Source: Actinomycetota bacterium (GTDB taxonomy: Bacteria > Actinomycetota > Acidimicrobiia > Acidimicrobiales > SZUA-35). From it: DNA of 10,774 nt. The stretch is taken from NCBI GenBank assembly GCA_027730885.1, contig JAQCHM010000074.1, forward strand, positions 1 through 10,774, written 5' to 3'. The notes under the pieces are model-generated. The model saw nothing but the letters and a program-made list of their open reading frames with translations. It did no database searches and was not told the origin of the DNA. Position numbers and translations under genes: made by a program. Positions within the stretch are counted from its first letter, which is position 1, and each line of letters begins with the position of its first letter. This document shows, one piece after another, positions 1 through 6,753 of this stretch.

Positions 1-1918
1 CCTCCACCAGTTGAGGCTGGAGGACCACGCCGCAGTCGTCGACCGCGGTGTGGGCCAGCAGCCGCACGAAACCGGTCTCGGGGTCGACCTCGACCACCGA
101 CACGTGGGTCCCGTAGGGGTAGGCGGCGTCGGGAACCGATTCGTACCGGGTGGCCTCGAGACACGACGATGGCTGAGAGCCTGCCAGCTCGGACCACGTG
201 ACCCGCCGGGTAGGAACTCCAGCGACGGCCAGACCGGCTTGCAGACCGAAGCCGGCACTCACCACGACGAGATCGGCAGGGGCGGCCTCCAGACGTTGCG
301 CGGCTTCGACCCTGCCGACATCGAGAATGTCCCCGCATGCGTTCACCAACGCCGAAGCGGCGACCTGCGTCGAGCGTGAGCCGCCGGTGCTCTGGCCTCG
401 ATCGACCAAGGCGGTGTCAGCGTCGACAACCTGGACGTCGGCGGCCTCCACCCCCAACCGTTTGCTGACCAGCGCGGCCCACGTGGTCCGATGTCCTTGC
501 CCGTGACTGGGACTCGCGCAGGCCACCAATACCGAGCCGTCGGCCCGCACGGTCACGATCGCCGAATCGCTCGGCGCGCCCCGACCGGAAGTCTGTGCAT
601 AGACCGCAACACCGATACCCAGCTGCCAGAGATCGCCCGCGGCGCGTCGCGTCGCCTGCTTCACCCTCCAGCCATCAACGTCGGCCAGTGTCGTCGCCCG
701 CAGCACTTCGACGGGGGCCGCGGCGTCGTAGGAGAACCCTCCGGCCGACGCGAACGGAAACTCCGACGCAGCGGGCAGGTTCTTGACCCTTAACTCGATC
801 GGGTCGATGCCGAGACGACGAGCTGCGACGTCGAGTACCCGCTCACGGGCGTGGTTGGCCTCGGGCTGACCGGCCCCACGATACGCGCCAACCGGCGGGG
901 TGTTGGTGAGTACGGCTCGAGCAGCGAAGCGATACGCCGGCACGCGATACATGCCCGGCACCTGCCGCCGAGCCGATGTCAGCAGCAGACCCGACATGTG
1001 GGCCCACGAACCGGCGTCGGCCAACACGTCGACATCCATCCCCCGGATGACACCGTCGGGGTCGACCGCCACCCGCATCGACGTCTGATAGTCGCGGCCC
1101 TGAGCCATGCCCAGCAGGTTCTCGTAGCGTGACTGGACCCAGTGAACCGGCCGCCGGTGAAGCAGAGCGGCGCGGGCGACTGCGACGAACTCGGGCGGCG
1201 CCGTGGCCCGCCCGCCGAACCCACCGCCGACGGCCGGAGACCGAACACGCAACCGCCCGGCGACGCGGTCGTCGGCCAGCCCGGCCAACAGCTGATCTCG
1301 AATGTCCTGCACCCCTTGACTGGTGCACCAGACATCGAGGCCGCCGTCGGGATCGGGCACGACCAGGATGCCGTCGGCTTCGATCGGACAGGAGGCGACC
1401 CGATGGTTGACCACGTCCATCTCGACGACCAGCGCTGGACCGGCAACGCCATCCAGAGGGTCGGGTCCACCATCCGCCTGTGCGAAAACGGCATTGTCGT
1501 GACCCTGATAGAGGGGCTTCGCGGCAGCGGAGTGCGAGGCCCGAACGATCGGCTCGAGGGGCTCGAAGTCGACCTCGACCAAGTCGACGGCGTCGGCCGC
1601 GGCCGAGGGGCTGTCGGCCAGCACCATCGCCACGGGGTCGCCGACTTGGCGGACCAGGTCATCGACGATCGGACGGTGGGTGAGCGCCGACGGCAGCGAA
1701 CCGAACAACACGAACGGTCCGAGCCCGAGTGTCGCAGCCGTCTCGACTGCCACCACGCCGACCGCGCCCGCCGCGACCGTCGTGGAGATGGCCCCAACGC
1801 AGGCGTGGGCCATCGGCGAACGGACGAAGGCAGCGTGGAGACAACCTTCGGGAATCGAGAGGTCGGCGAGGAACCGCTCCGACCCGGTCAACAGCGCGGG
1901 GTCTTCGAGTCGGGACAT
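1..1918 (-). CDS. Xanthine dehydrogenase/aldehyde oxidase-family molybdopterin-binding large subunit (CoxL-like, form II), 3' end off window
   Basis: This is the large, molybdenum-cofactor-binding subunit of a Mo hydroxylase; such enzymes oxidise aldehydes, N-heterocycles or similar substrates. About 639 codons are present; the C-terminus lies beyond the left edge. The N-terminus MSRLEDPALLTG matches the family's RLEDPxLLTG opening, followed by HAAFVRSPMAHA. The cofactor loop VGGGFGGR is at residues 230-237, the active-site loop AYRGAGQ at 345-351, SHGQGH at 471-476 and GGSRSTQVAASAL near 510. The loop is AYRGAGQ rather than AYxCSFR, so this is not a form I CO dehydrogenase; the substrate is unknown. 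The catalytic Glu of the family is near the C-terminus and is not in the window. The ATG at 1918 is fixed by an in-frame TAG just upstream (1928-1930); an AGGG lies about 8 bases before it. No small or medium subunit gene precedes it; a 34-base gap separates it from the 97-aa gene. Confidence 0.9.
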   Translation of the reverse strand, partial: MSRLEDPALLTGSERFLADLSIPEGCLHAAFVRSPMAHACVGAISTTVAAGAVGVVAVETAATLGLGPFVLFGSLPSALTHRPIVDDLVRQVGDPVAMVLADSPSAAADAVDLVEVDFEPLEPIVRASHSAAAKPLYQGHDNAVFAQADGGPDPLDGVAGPALVVEMDVVNHRVASCPIEADGILVVPDPDGGLDVWCTSQGVQDIRDQLLAGLADDRVAGRLRVRSPAVGGGFGGRATAPPEFVAVARAALLHRRPVHWVQSRYENLLGMAQGRDYQTSMRVAVDPDGVIRGMDVDVLADAGSWAHMSGLLLTSARRQVPGMYRVPAYRFAARAVLTNTPPVGAYRGAGQPEANHARERVLDVAARRLGIDPIELRVKNLPAASEFPFASAGGFSYDAAAPVEVLRATTLADVDGWRVKQATRRAAGDLWQLGIGVAVYAQTSGRGAPSDSAIVTVRADGSVLVACASPSHGQGHRTTWAALVSKRLGVEAADVQVVDADTALVDRGQSTGGSRSTQVAASALVNACGDILDVGRVEAAQRLEAAPADLVVVSAGFGLQAGLAVAGVPTRRVTWSELAGSQPSSCLEATRYESVPDAAYPYGTHVSVVEVDPETGFVRLLAHTAVDDCGVVLQPQLVE

Positions 1919-1952
1919 ATCCGAACCCTATCCCTGGACAGGAAGCCGGGGG

Positions 1953-2246
1953 CTACAACTCGTCCGGATCGATCAGTTCACCGGCCGCGGCCAAGGCGCT
2001 GGCCAAGGCCACGGCCCGCTGACACACCGCTTCGAAGTAATGCTCCGAAACGGCCTCGCGACCCGACAGCGGCGGCCGGCCGATCGAGCGGATCACGGCC
2101 GCAGGATCCTTGGTGATCCGAACCGTCTCGGGAGGAGCCGGGAGCACCGTCGGGTCGCCCCAGAACTGGTCGATCTTCGCCCCGAGCCCCTTGCCCTTGC
2201 GACGCCGACGTGAACGCTTGTTGTTGTCGATCTTGGCCTGGGTCAT
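1953..2246 (-). CDS. Small basic protein of unknown function, coupled to the SNF2 ATPase
   Basis: This encodes 97 residues and I do not recognise a named family. The first 20 residues are strongly basic (KRSRRRRKGKG), which would suit nucleic-acid binding. A middle part contains FWGDP and VRITKDPAAVIRSIGRPPLSG. The C-terminal third is predicted helical and Ala-rich (EHYFEAVCQRAVALASALAAAGEL). The start ATG overlaps the TGA of the SNF2 gene as ATGA (2243-2246), so translation is probably coupled and the product may act with the helicase. It lacks the Cys/His pattern of a SWIM zinc finger, the usual partner of this helicase type as I recall it. The arrangement and codon bias support a real gene; the function is unknown. 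Confidence 0.8.
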   Translation of the reverse strand: MTQAKIDNNKRSRRRRKGKGLGAKIDQFWGDPTVLPAPPETVRITKDPAAVIRSIGRPPLSGREAVSEHYFEAVCQRAVALASALAAAGELIDPDEL

Positions 2247-5200
2247 GCCATCACCGCCTCTTCCGAGTGCCCGACAGGTGCATGCGCCGCTTCCTCGTCC
2301 CGCAGTTCGGCTTCCAGGAGCTCGTCCTCCATCAACAGCAGGGCTTCGGGGTCGATACCGAGCGCGGCCCGGAGCTGGCTGACGTCGAGATCCTCGATGG
2401 AGCTCGACTTGGGGAGGACCATGTCGGCGACCTGGCGCTTGCCGGCGACCACCTCCTCCACCCGTTCGTCAACGGTGCCGGGACACACGAGACGATGACA
2501 GATCACCGTGCTCTTCTGACCGATACGCCACACGCGGTCGCGGGCCTGGTCCTCGACGGCGGGGTTCCACCATCGGTCGTAGAGAACCACGTGGCTCGCG
2601 GCGGTGAGATTGAGACCGGTGCCGCCCGCCTTGAGCGACAACACCAACGCGCCCGCCCCCTTGCCGTTCTGGAAATCCTCGACCATGCGGTCGCGGGCGC
2701 CGCGGGCCAGGCCGCCGTGGTAGCAATCGCTCTTCACTCCGGCTCGTTCGGTCATGTACTTGGCCAACTTCTCGCCCCACGAGGCGAAGTGGGTGAAGAT
2801 CAGGAGCCGTTCGCCCGCAACGAAAACGTTGTCGACGATCTCGTTGAGTCGGGCGAGCTTGCCCGAACGCCCCTCGAGCGGCTGTCGATCGTCCTGATAG
2901 TTGACCGGGTGGTTGCAGATCTGTTTGAGTGCGGTGATGGCCGCGAGCACTGCGCCCTTCTGCCTGTCCGCGCCGTCGGCGCCGCTTGTGACCTGCACCA
3001 GGTTGTCCAGGACCGCCTGATACAGACCGATCTGTTCGGGGGTCATGCTGCAGCGATCGAGCTCGTCGATACGGTCGGGCAGCTCGGCCGCGATGGCCGG
3101 CTCGGCCTTGGTACGACGGAAGACGAGGATCCCGTTGAGGGCACGCAGAGCGCTCTCGGCACCGTCCTTGCCCGTACCGGAGGGCGACAACTGCGAGATG
3201 AAGTGTGCTCGGCCGCCCACCAGACCGGGATTGGTGAAGTCGATGATGGCCCAGAGATCGCCGAGGCCATTCTCGATCGGTGTACCCGTCAGCGCCACCC
3301 GGCTCCGGGCGTTGAGACGGCGGAGCTGACGGGCGGTGTCGCTGGTCGGGTTCTTTATGGCCTGGGCTTCGTCGAGGATGACCTTGCCCCACTGGACCTG
3401 GGCGAACTCGTCGATGTCCCGAACTGCGGTGCCGTAGGTGGTGATGACGATGTCGTAGCGTTCGACCAGGCGGGCGATCTGGCCGGCTCCCGCTGCCCGG
3501 CTCTGACCGTGGTGCACCGTGACCTTGAGGTCGGGAACGAACTTGCGGGCCTCGTTGGCCCAGTTGCCCACCACCGCGGGGGGAGCAATGACCAGCGCGG
3601 TCCCGGTTTCGGCGCTGGCGCGAAGGTGAGCCAGCATCGTCGGGGTCTTCCCGAGGCCCATGTCGAGGGCGAGGCACCCACCGAGACCGGCACCGTCGAG
3701 GAAACTGAGCCACGCCCGGGCCTCGGCCTGATAGCTTCGCAGCTCGCCGTGGAAACCCTCGGGCCTGGTGGGGAGTTCGTCAGGGATGTCTCGAGCGCTG
3801 CGGAGCAGATCGGCCGCCCAGCCTTCGCCCGCGATGCTGATACCGCCGACGAGCGGTGATCCTTCGAGTCCGAGCGCGTGGCGCAGCATGTCTGCGCCCG
3901 AGAGCCGAGTGCGGTCAGCCCGTTCGGCCAGCGCCTGTGCGGCGGCCGCCAGGTCGACCTTGTCGAGCTCGACCCACTGACCGCGTGATTGGACCAGGGG
4001 GCGAGCCTGGAGAGCGAGCTCGGCGATCTGCGACGCGGTGAGCTCGATGTCGTCGAACACCACGGACCAGCGAACATTGGCCAGTTGTCGTGCCCCGACC
4101 ACCGACTCCTGGGCCTCGTCGGAGGTCAGACGCAGAGCGGGCGTCGGCTTCTTGCGGGACAACGCAGGCGCTCGAACCTCGAAACCGGCCGCGATGAGGG
4201 TGTCACCCACCGTTGTCATCAGATGCCACGCTTCGTCCTGGCTGAGCACGACCTCGCCACGGCGGCGGCCTCCCGGCCGGAGCAGCGGCGGGTAGAGCAC
4301 CTCGAGGCGACTGAGCTGGTCCTTGGTCTCTTTACGCTTGGTGTTGGAAGCGTTGACCAACGCCGTCTCGACCGGTTCGTGACCGCCGGTCTGTACGGGG
4401 GCGAGCACGGCAAGATGCCACGCACCACCCGAGTCGGGTGCCTTGAGGTCGAGCATCAGCTTGGAGTTGGCCGCGCCCGCGATCGGATCGGTCCACTGGT
4501 CGATGCGACGCGCCAAATCGACGCCGTGGCGGCTGGGCACGTCGAACGGCGAGCCGTTGAGATGGGCGAGGAAGCTCTCGGCCACGTCGGCCCGACTGGT
4601 GGGGCTGGGCGGCGGTGCAGGTACTTCCAGCCGCTCGACCGCGGTCGACACGATGGTGTCGACGATGTCGGCCAGGACAGCCTGGCTGAACGCCCGTGCG
4701 TCCTGGCGATTCCGCAGCGCGGTGACCGCGATGGGCAAGGAATTGGACAGCGAGACGATGTCACTGGTCTCGACCAACGCGGGGAGCCACTTGACCTCGA
4801 AGCCACCGCGGTCACCCTTGCGCTCGTTATCCCTCGACTGATGGCGAAGTTTGGGGATGATCCGGCCCTGAGCCACCAGCTGGACCGCCTGGGAGGAGAT
4901 GAGCCCCAACCACGTGACGCTCGCGCCGAGCGTGGGATCGGCCGCGGTCCGACCAAGAGCGGCCAACCAACCGAGCACGCTCGTGAGCGGTATGGCAACG
5001 GTCTCGATCTTGGTGCCGTCCTCCAGACGAATGGGCTGAAACTGCTCCCAACCGCGGCGCGAGACACCCGCTTGCTCGAGCCGAACGAGAATGCCTTCGA
5101 CCGCTTCGCTGGGAGCGTTGAGACCGGCAGCCCAGGCGACGACACGGCCCGGCATCCAAGAAAGCTGAAGCTGGACGACACCCTCGACCTGGATTTCGTC

Positions 5201-5707
5201 GGGGGCGTCGACCTGGCCGGCACCGCGGGTCATCTGATTGGAGGCCGGGCCCAGCATCCCGGTGAGCAGCACATCGATGCGGTCTCGTTCGGTCTGAAAG
5301 TCAGCCAGAACCTGGGCCCGATGCGCTCCGGGAACGTGGTCGCGTGCCCGGTCGATGCATTCCTCGACATCGTCGAGCAAGCGAAGCAACTGGCGGATCC
5401 AGGGGGTTCGATGCAGCCGCAACACGGCCTCGTCGGTGTCGGTGGCAAAGCCGTCGACGTGGCGCTGCACGATGCGAGCGAAGTCGGCAGGCAGACCAAG
5501 GTCTGAGGCCGAACCGAGCGGCGGTGGCTCGGGGGTGTTCGGGTCGGGGGTGTTCGGGTCGGGGGTGTTCGACCCGACGGGGATCGGGTGGAGATCGGCT
5601 GATTCGAACTCGTGCTCGAGCTCGGTCAGGTCCGGGTCCTCCGGGATAAGGGTGGTAATGCTCGTGCCTTTCGATGGCGCGGATGGAGCGAGAATGGATG
5701 GTCGCAC
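2243..5707 (-). CDS. HelZ-type SNF2 family DEAD/DEAH ATPase (DUF3670 + SNF2_N + helicase C)
   Basis: This is a Swi2/Snf2-type ATPase, a DNA translocase that probably remodels protein-DNA complexes. Motif positions follow the longest ORF, counted from 5821. An N-terminal region resembles mycobacterial HelZ (WLPAL, then a Pro-rich stretch). It is followed by the SNF2-associated DUF3670/PF12419 segment ending RGQWVELD (about 580-625), Walker A DMGLGKT (720-726), DEAQ box (817-820) and ALTGTPIENGLGDLW. The C-terminal lobe has FTHFASWGEKL, KAGGTGLNLTAASHV, YDRWWNPAVEDQ and RVWRIGQ (ending about 1102). All helicase motifs are intact. The start is uncertain: the ORF reaches ATG 5821, but its first 54 codons look non-coding (low GC3, Cys/Arg-rich). 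GTG 5707 is given as the nearest conventional start (1154 aa) although it lacks a Shine-Dalgarno site. An ATT at 5659 has a well-spaced GAAAGG. No SWIM-protein gene is next to it. Confidence 0.93.
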   Translation of the reverse strand: MRPSILAPSAPSKGTSITTLIPEDPDLTELEHEFESADLHPIPVGSNTPDPNTPDPNTPEPPPLGSASDLGLPADFARIVQRHVDGFATDTDEAVLRLHRTPWIRQLLRLLDDVEECIDRARDHVPGAHRAQVLADFQTERDRIDVLLTGMLGPASNQMTRGAGQVDAPDEIQVEGVVQLQLSWMPGRVVAWAAGLNAPSEAVEGILVRLEQAGVSRRGWEQFQPIRLEDGTKIETVAIPLTSVLGWLAALGRTAADPTLGASVTWLGLISSQAVQLVAQGRIIPKLRHQSRDNERKGDRGGFEVKWLPALVETSDIVSLSNSLPIAVTALRNRQDARAFSQAVLADIVDTIVSTAVERLEVPAPPPSPTSRADVAESFLAHLNGSPFDVPSRHGVDLARRIDQWTDPIAGAANSKLMLDLKAPDSGGAWHLAVLAPVQTGGHEPVETALVNASNTKRKETKDQLSRLEVLYPPLLRPGGRRRGEVVLSQDEAWHLMTTVGDTLIAAGFEVRAPALSRKKPTPALRLTSDEAQESVVGARQLANVRWSVVFDDIELTASQIAELALQARPLVQSRGQWVELDKVDLAAAAQALAERADRTRLSGADMLRHALGLEGSPLVGGISIAGEGWAADLLRSARDIPDELPTRPEGFHGELRSYQAEARAWLSFLDGAGLGGCLALDMGLGKTPTMLAHLRASAETGTALVIAPPAVVGNWANEARKFVPDLKVTVHHGQSRAAGAGQIARLVERYDIVITTYGTAVRDIDEFAQVQWGKVILDEAQAIKNPTSDTARQLRRLNARSRVALTGTPIENGLGDLWAIIDFTNPGLVGGRAHFISQLSPSGTGKDGAESALRALNGILVFRRTKAEPAIAAELPDRIDELDRCSMTPEQIGLYQAVLDNLVQVTSGADGADRQKGAVLAAITALKQICNHPVNYQDDRQPLEGRSGKLARLNEIVDNVFVAGERLLIFTHFASWGEKLAKYMTERAGVKSDCYHGGLARGARDRMVEDFQNGKGAGALVLSLKAGGTGLNLTAASHVVLYDRWWNPAVEDQARDRVWRIGQKSTVICHRLVCPGTVDERVEEVVAGKRQVADMVLPKSSSIEDLDVSQLRAALGIDPEALLLMEDELLEAELRDEEAAHAPVGHSEEAVMA
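5531..5571. repeat. 15-bp tandem repeat, 2.7 copies, with five G-runs on the plus strand
   Basis: Two perfect copies of gggggtgttcgggtc (5531-5545 and 5546-5560) are followed by a partial third copy. On the minus strand they encode an NTPDP repeat in the acidic, proline-rich N-terminal linker of the SNF2 protein. The plus strand carries five runs of at least three G, separated by loops of 5, 2, 5 and 2 bases, which satisfies the standard G-quadruplex pattern. The plus strand is the template strand for the helicase gene. Confidence 0.85.
5660..5672 (-). promoter_or_regulatory. Shine-Dalgarno-like GAAAGG before a possible AUU start of the SNF2 gene
   Basis: Read on the minus strand, GAAAGG is followed by seven bases (CACGAGC) and then ATT ACC ACC, in frame with the helicase. 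GC-rich third codon positions and normal residue composition begin just after it. No ATG, GTG or TTG upstream in this frame has a comparable site. AUU starts exist (E. coli infC is the classic case) but are rare, so this is a hypothesis. Confidence 0.35.
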
Positions 5708-5736
5708 TCGATGCCGACACAAGGAGACACTGGAAC

Positions 5737-5931
5737 GTGCCTCAAGGTTCGCACGCCAGCACCGTCGCCCGCTCAGGCAATCACCTGATGAACGAGGCCC
5801 CGGTTTGGTCTCCACCATCACCGGGGTACAACTGGATCATAACTACCTACGGCCCGAGCTACTACTTCTTGAGCACTTCTTTGCTCAGCCGGCCTTTGCT
5901 CGCCCGAACGCCGGCCGATGGATGCACGTGA
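5737..5931 (+). CDS. Doubtful 64-codon ORF preceded by AAGGAG
   Basis: A strong AAGGAG (5721-5726) lies ten bases before a GTG at 5737. The frame runs 64 codons to TGA 5929-5931, overlapping the ATG at 5922 of the interrupted hydrolase gene. The product would be uncharged-rich, with YNWIITTYGPSYYFL in its middle. It resembles no family I know, and its GC3 is lower than that of the neighbouring genes. It may be a leader peptide, a small membrane-associated protein, or chance. It lies upstream of the proposed SNF2 starts and so does not collide with them. Confidence 0.15.
   Translation: MPQGSHASTVARSGNHLMNEAPVWSPPSPGYNWIITTYGPSYYFLSTSLLSRPLLARTPADGCT
5805..5832 (+). promoter_or_regulatory. Weak promoter-like element for the rightward hydrolase gene
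   Basis: TTGGTC (5805-5810), a 16-base spacer and TACAAC (5827-5832) form a partial sigma-70-type match inside a locally AT-richer stretch of the divergent intergenic region. It would give a leader of about 80 bases before ATG 5922. It was found by eye and is low confidence. Confidence 0.2.
5836..5841 (-). promoter_or_regulatory. Candidate -10 element (TATGAT) for the SNF2 operon
   Basis: On the minus strand TATGAT is a five-of-six match to TATAAT, but no good -35 lies 17 bases upstream (TAGTAG there). Transcription from here would leave a leader of about 120-170 bases before the GTG 5707 or ATT 5659 starts. With ATG 5821 it would be almost leaderless. Confidence 0.2.
5870..5887. repeat. Inverted repeat TGAGCA-N6-TGCTCA, operator-like
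   Basis: Six-base perfect arms (5870-5875 and 5882-5887) flank CTTCTT. The repeat lies between the candidate plus-strand promoter and the hydrolase ATG at 5922. TTTGCTC recurs a few bases later (about 5894-5900). It could be a small operator or chance; no regulator gene is next to it. Confidence 0.3.
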
Positions 5932-6047
5932 CGCTGACTGCCGCGCCCATCGAGTTCCACGCCGTTTCGTTCACCTACCCCGCCGACTTCGACGTGGCCT
6001 GACATCCGACCAATCCCGATCCCGCGTGCGCCGCCAACGCTGTCTCG
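5922..6047 (+). pseudogene. 5' fragment of the metal-dependent hydrolase gene with in-frame UGA (6000-6002)
   Basis: The family's N-terminal strand is encoded in the same frame as the downstream ORF: an ATG at 5922, then AVSFTYPADFDVA, then TGA, then HPTNPDPACAANAVS running straight into the ORF from 6048. Relatives, as I remember them, read approximately F-DYP-DDL-P-W-P-x-x-P-EFA at this point, so the TGA at codon 27 stands where a Trp (TGG) is expected. One base (G to A at 6002) would explain it. Joined, the gene is 270 codons, the usual family size. Neither start (ATG 5922 or GTG 5928) has a clear Shine-Dalgarno site. UGA is a working stop codon elsewhere in the window, so a changed genetic code is unlikely. 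Confidence 0.7.
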
Positions 6048-6734
6048 ATGTTGATGCCCTACGCCGAGCCCTTCGTGGTCCGCTCCATCAAGGCAGTCGT
6101 CGACCGCCTCGACGAGCCGCTTCGTTCCGCGGCCGTCGCCTATGCCCGCCAGGAAGGCCAGCACCACGCTCAACATCGCCGGTTCAACGATCTGGTGGTC
6201 GCCCGCCATCCGGTCCTGCGGCTGAACGAACGTTGGATGGGCCGCGCCTACCGAGTCATCGAGCGGCGCTCGTCGCCGGACTTCGGTGTGGCGTTCGCCG
6301 CCGGGTTCGAGTCCGTGGCCTACGTGGCGGCACGTTGGGTGGCGAGTCGCCACACAACGCTCCTGGGCGGGGCCGACCCCGCGGCGCGTGATCTGTTCCT
6401 CTGGCACCTGGCCGAAGAGGTCGAGCACAAGTCGGTGGCGTTCGAGGTGCACGAAGCCATCGGCGGTCGCCGTTTTCGCTACGCGGTCGCCATGATGCTC
6501 TCGGCCTTCCTGCTGGCCTGGTTCTCGTTCGCCAACACCCTGGCGATGCTCGCCGTGACCGGCCGGATCCTCAACCCGCTCGCGCATCTGCGGCTGTTGT
6601 TCTGGTCGATTAGTTTCGTCTTCGACCTGCTCCCGGCGATGGCGGTCTCGGCGATGCCCGGCCACCACCCGCGGGATCTGGTCGATCCCCTGTTCTTCGA
6701 TCTGTGGCTGGCCGAGCATCGCGGCCCCCAGTAG
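6048..6734 (+). CDS. Metal-dependent hydrolase, PF10118/COG3687 type (main part of an interrupted gene)
   Basis: This is a 'predicted metal-dependent hydrolase', a family with ferritin-like di-metal motifs whose reaction is not well defined. The ORF from ATG 6048 has 228 codons. It keeps all the likely metal ligands: E in PYAEPF, ExxH in RQEGQHHAQH, E in GFESVAY and ExxH in LAEEVEHKSVAFEVHE. A hydrophobic stretch of about 25 residues (AVAMMLSAFLLAWFSFANTLAMLAV) and a second one near FWSISFVFDLL suggest membrane association. Homology continues upstream through an in-frame UGA to about 5922, so this ORF is probably the larger part of a 270-codon gene. ATG 6048 (or 6054) has no Shine-Dalgarno site, so re-initiation would be inefficient. 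It converges with the LLM gene, leaving 19 bases between them. Confidence 0.8.
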   Translation: MLMPYAEPFVVRSIKAVVDRLDEPLRSAAVAYARQEGQHHAQHRRFNDLVVARHPVLRLNERWMGRAYRVIERRSSPDFGVAFAAGFESVAYVAARWVASRHTTLLGGADPAARDLFLWHLAEEVEHKSVAFEVHEAIGGRRFRYAVAMMLSAFLLAWFSFANTLAMLAVTGRILNPLAHLRLLFWSISFVFDLLPAMAVSAMPGHHPRDLVDPLFFDLWLAEHRGPQ

Positions 6735-6737
6735 CCG

Positions 6738-6751
6738 CGAGCATCGGCTCG
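6738..6751. terminator. Small GC hairpin in the convergent gap
   Basis: CGAGC-ATCG-GCTCG forms a five-base-pair stem between the hydrolase stop (6732-6734) and the LLM stop (6754-6756). A second short stem, AGGCC-GCGGA-GGCCT (6756-6770), follows at the very end of the LLM gene. There is no U-run on either strand, so a bidirectional intrinsic terminator is only a possibility. Confidence 0.25.
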
Positions 6752-6753
6752 AC

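Noticed and set aside
1142..2116. 324-codon plus-strand ORF over the Mo-hydroxylase gene
   Set aside because: The minus strand encodes all the Mo-cofactor motifs in one frame; the plus frame is low-complexity Arg/Gly-rich sequence.
2210..3859. 549-codon plus-strand ORF antisense to the helicase
   Set aside because: It is the complement of a clear SNF2 coding frame; long antisense frames are common in high-GC DNA, and the translation resembles no family.
3989..5506. 505-codon plus-strand ORF antisense to the helicase N-terminal half
   Set aside because: The opposite strand encodes recognisable HelZ/DUF3670 sequence; this frame is its shadow.
6000..6002. Selenocysteine at the UGA of the hydrolase
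   Set aside because: The family has Trp here as I recall it, not Cys, and no convincing SECIS-like hairpin follows the UGA.
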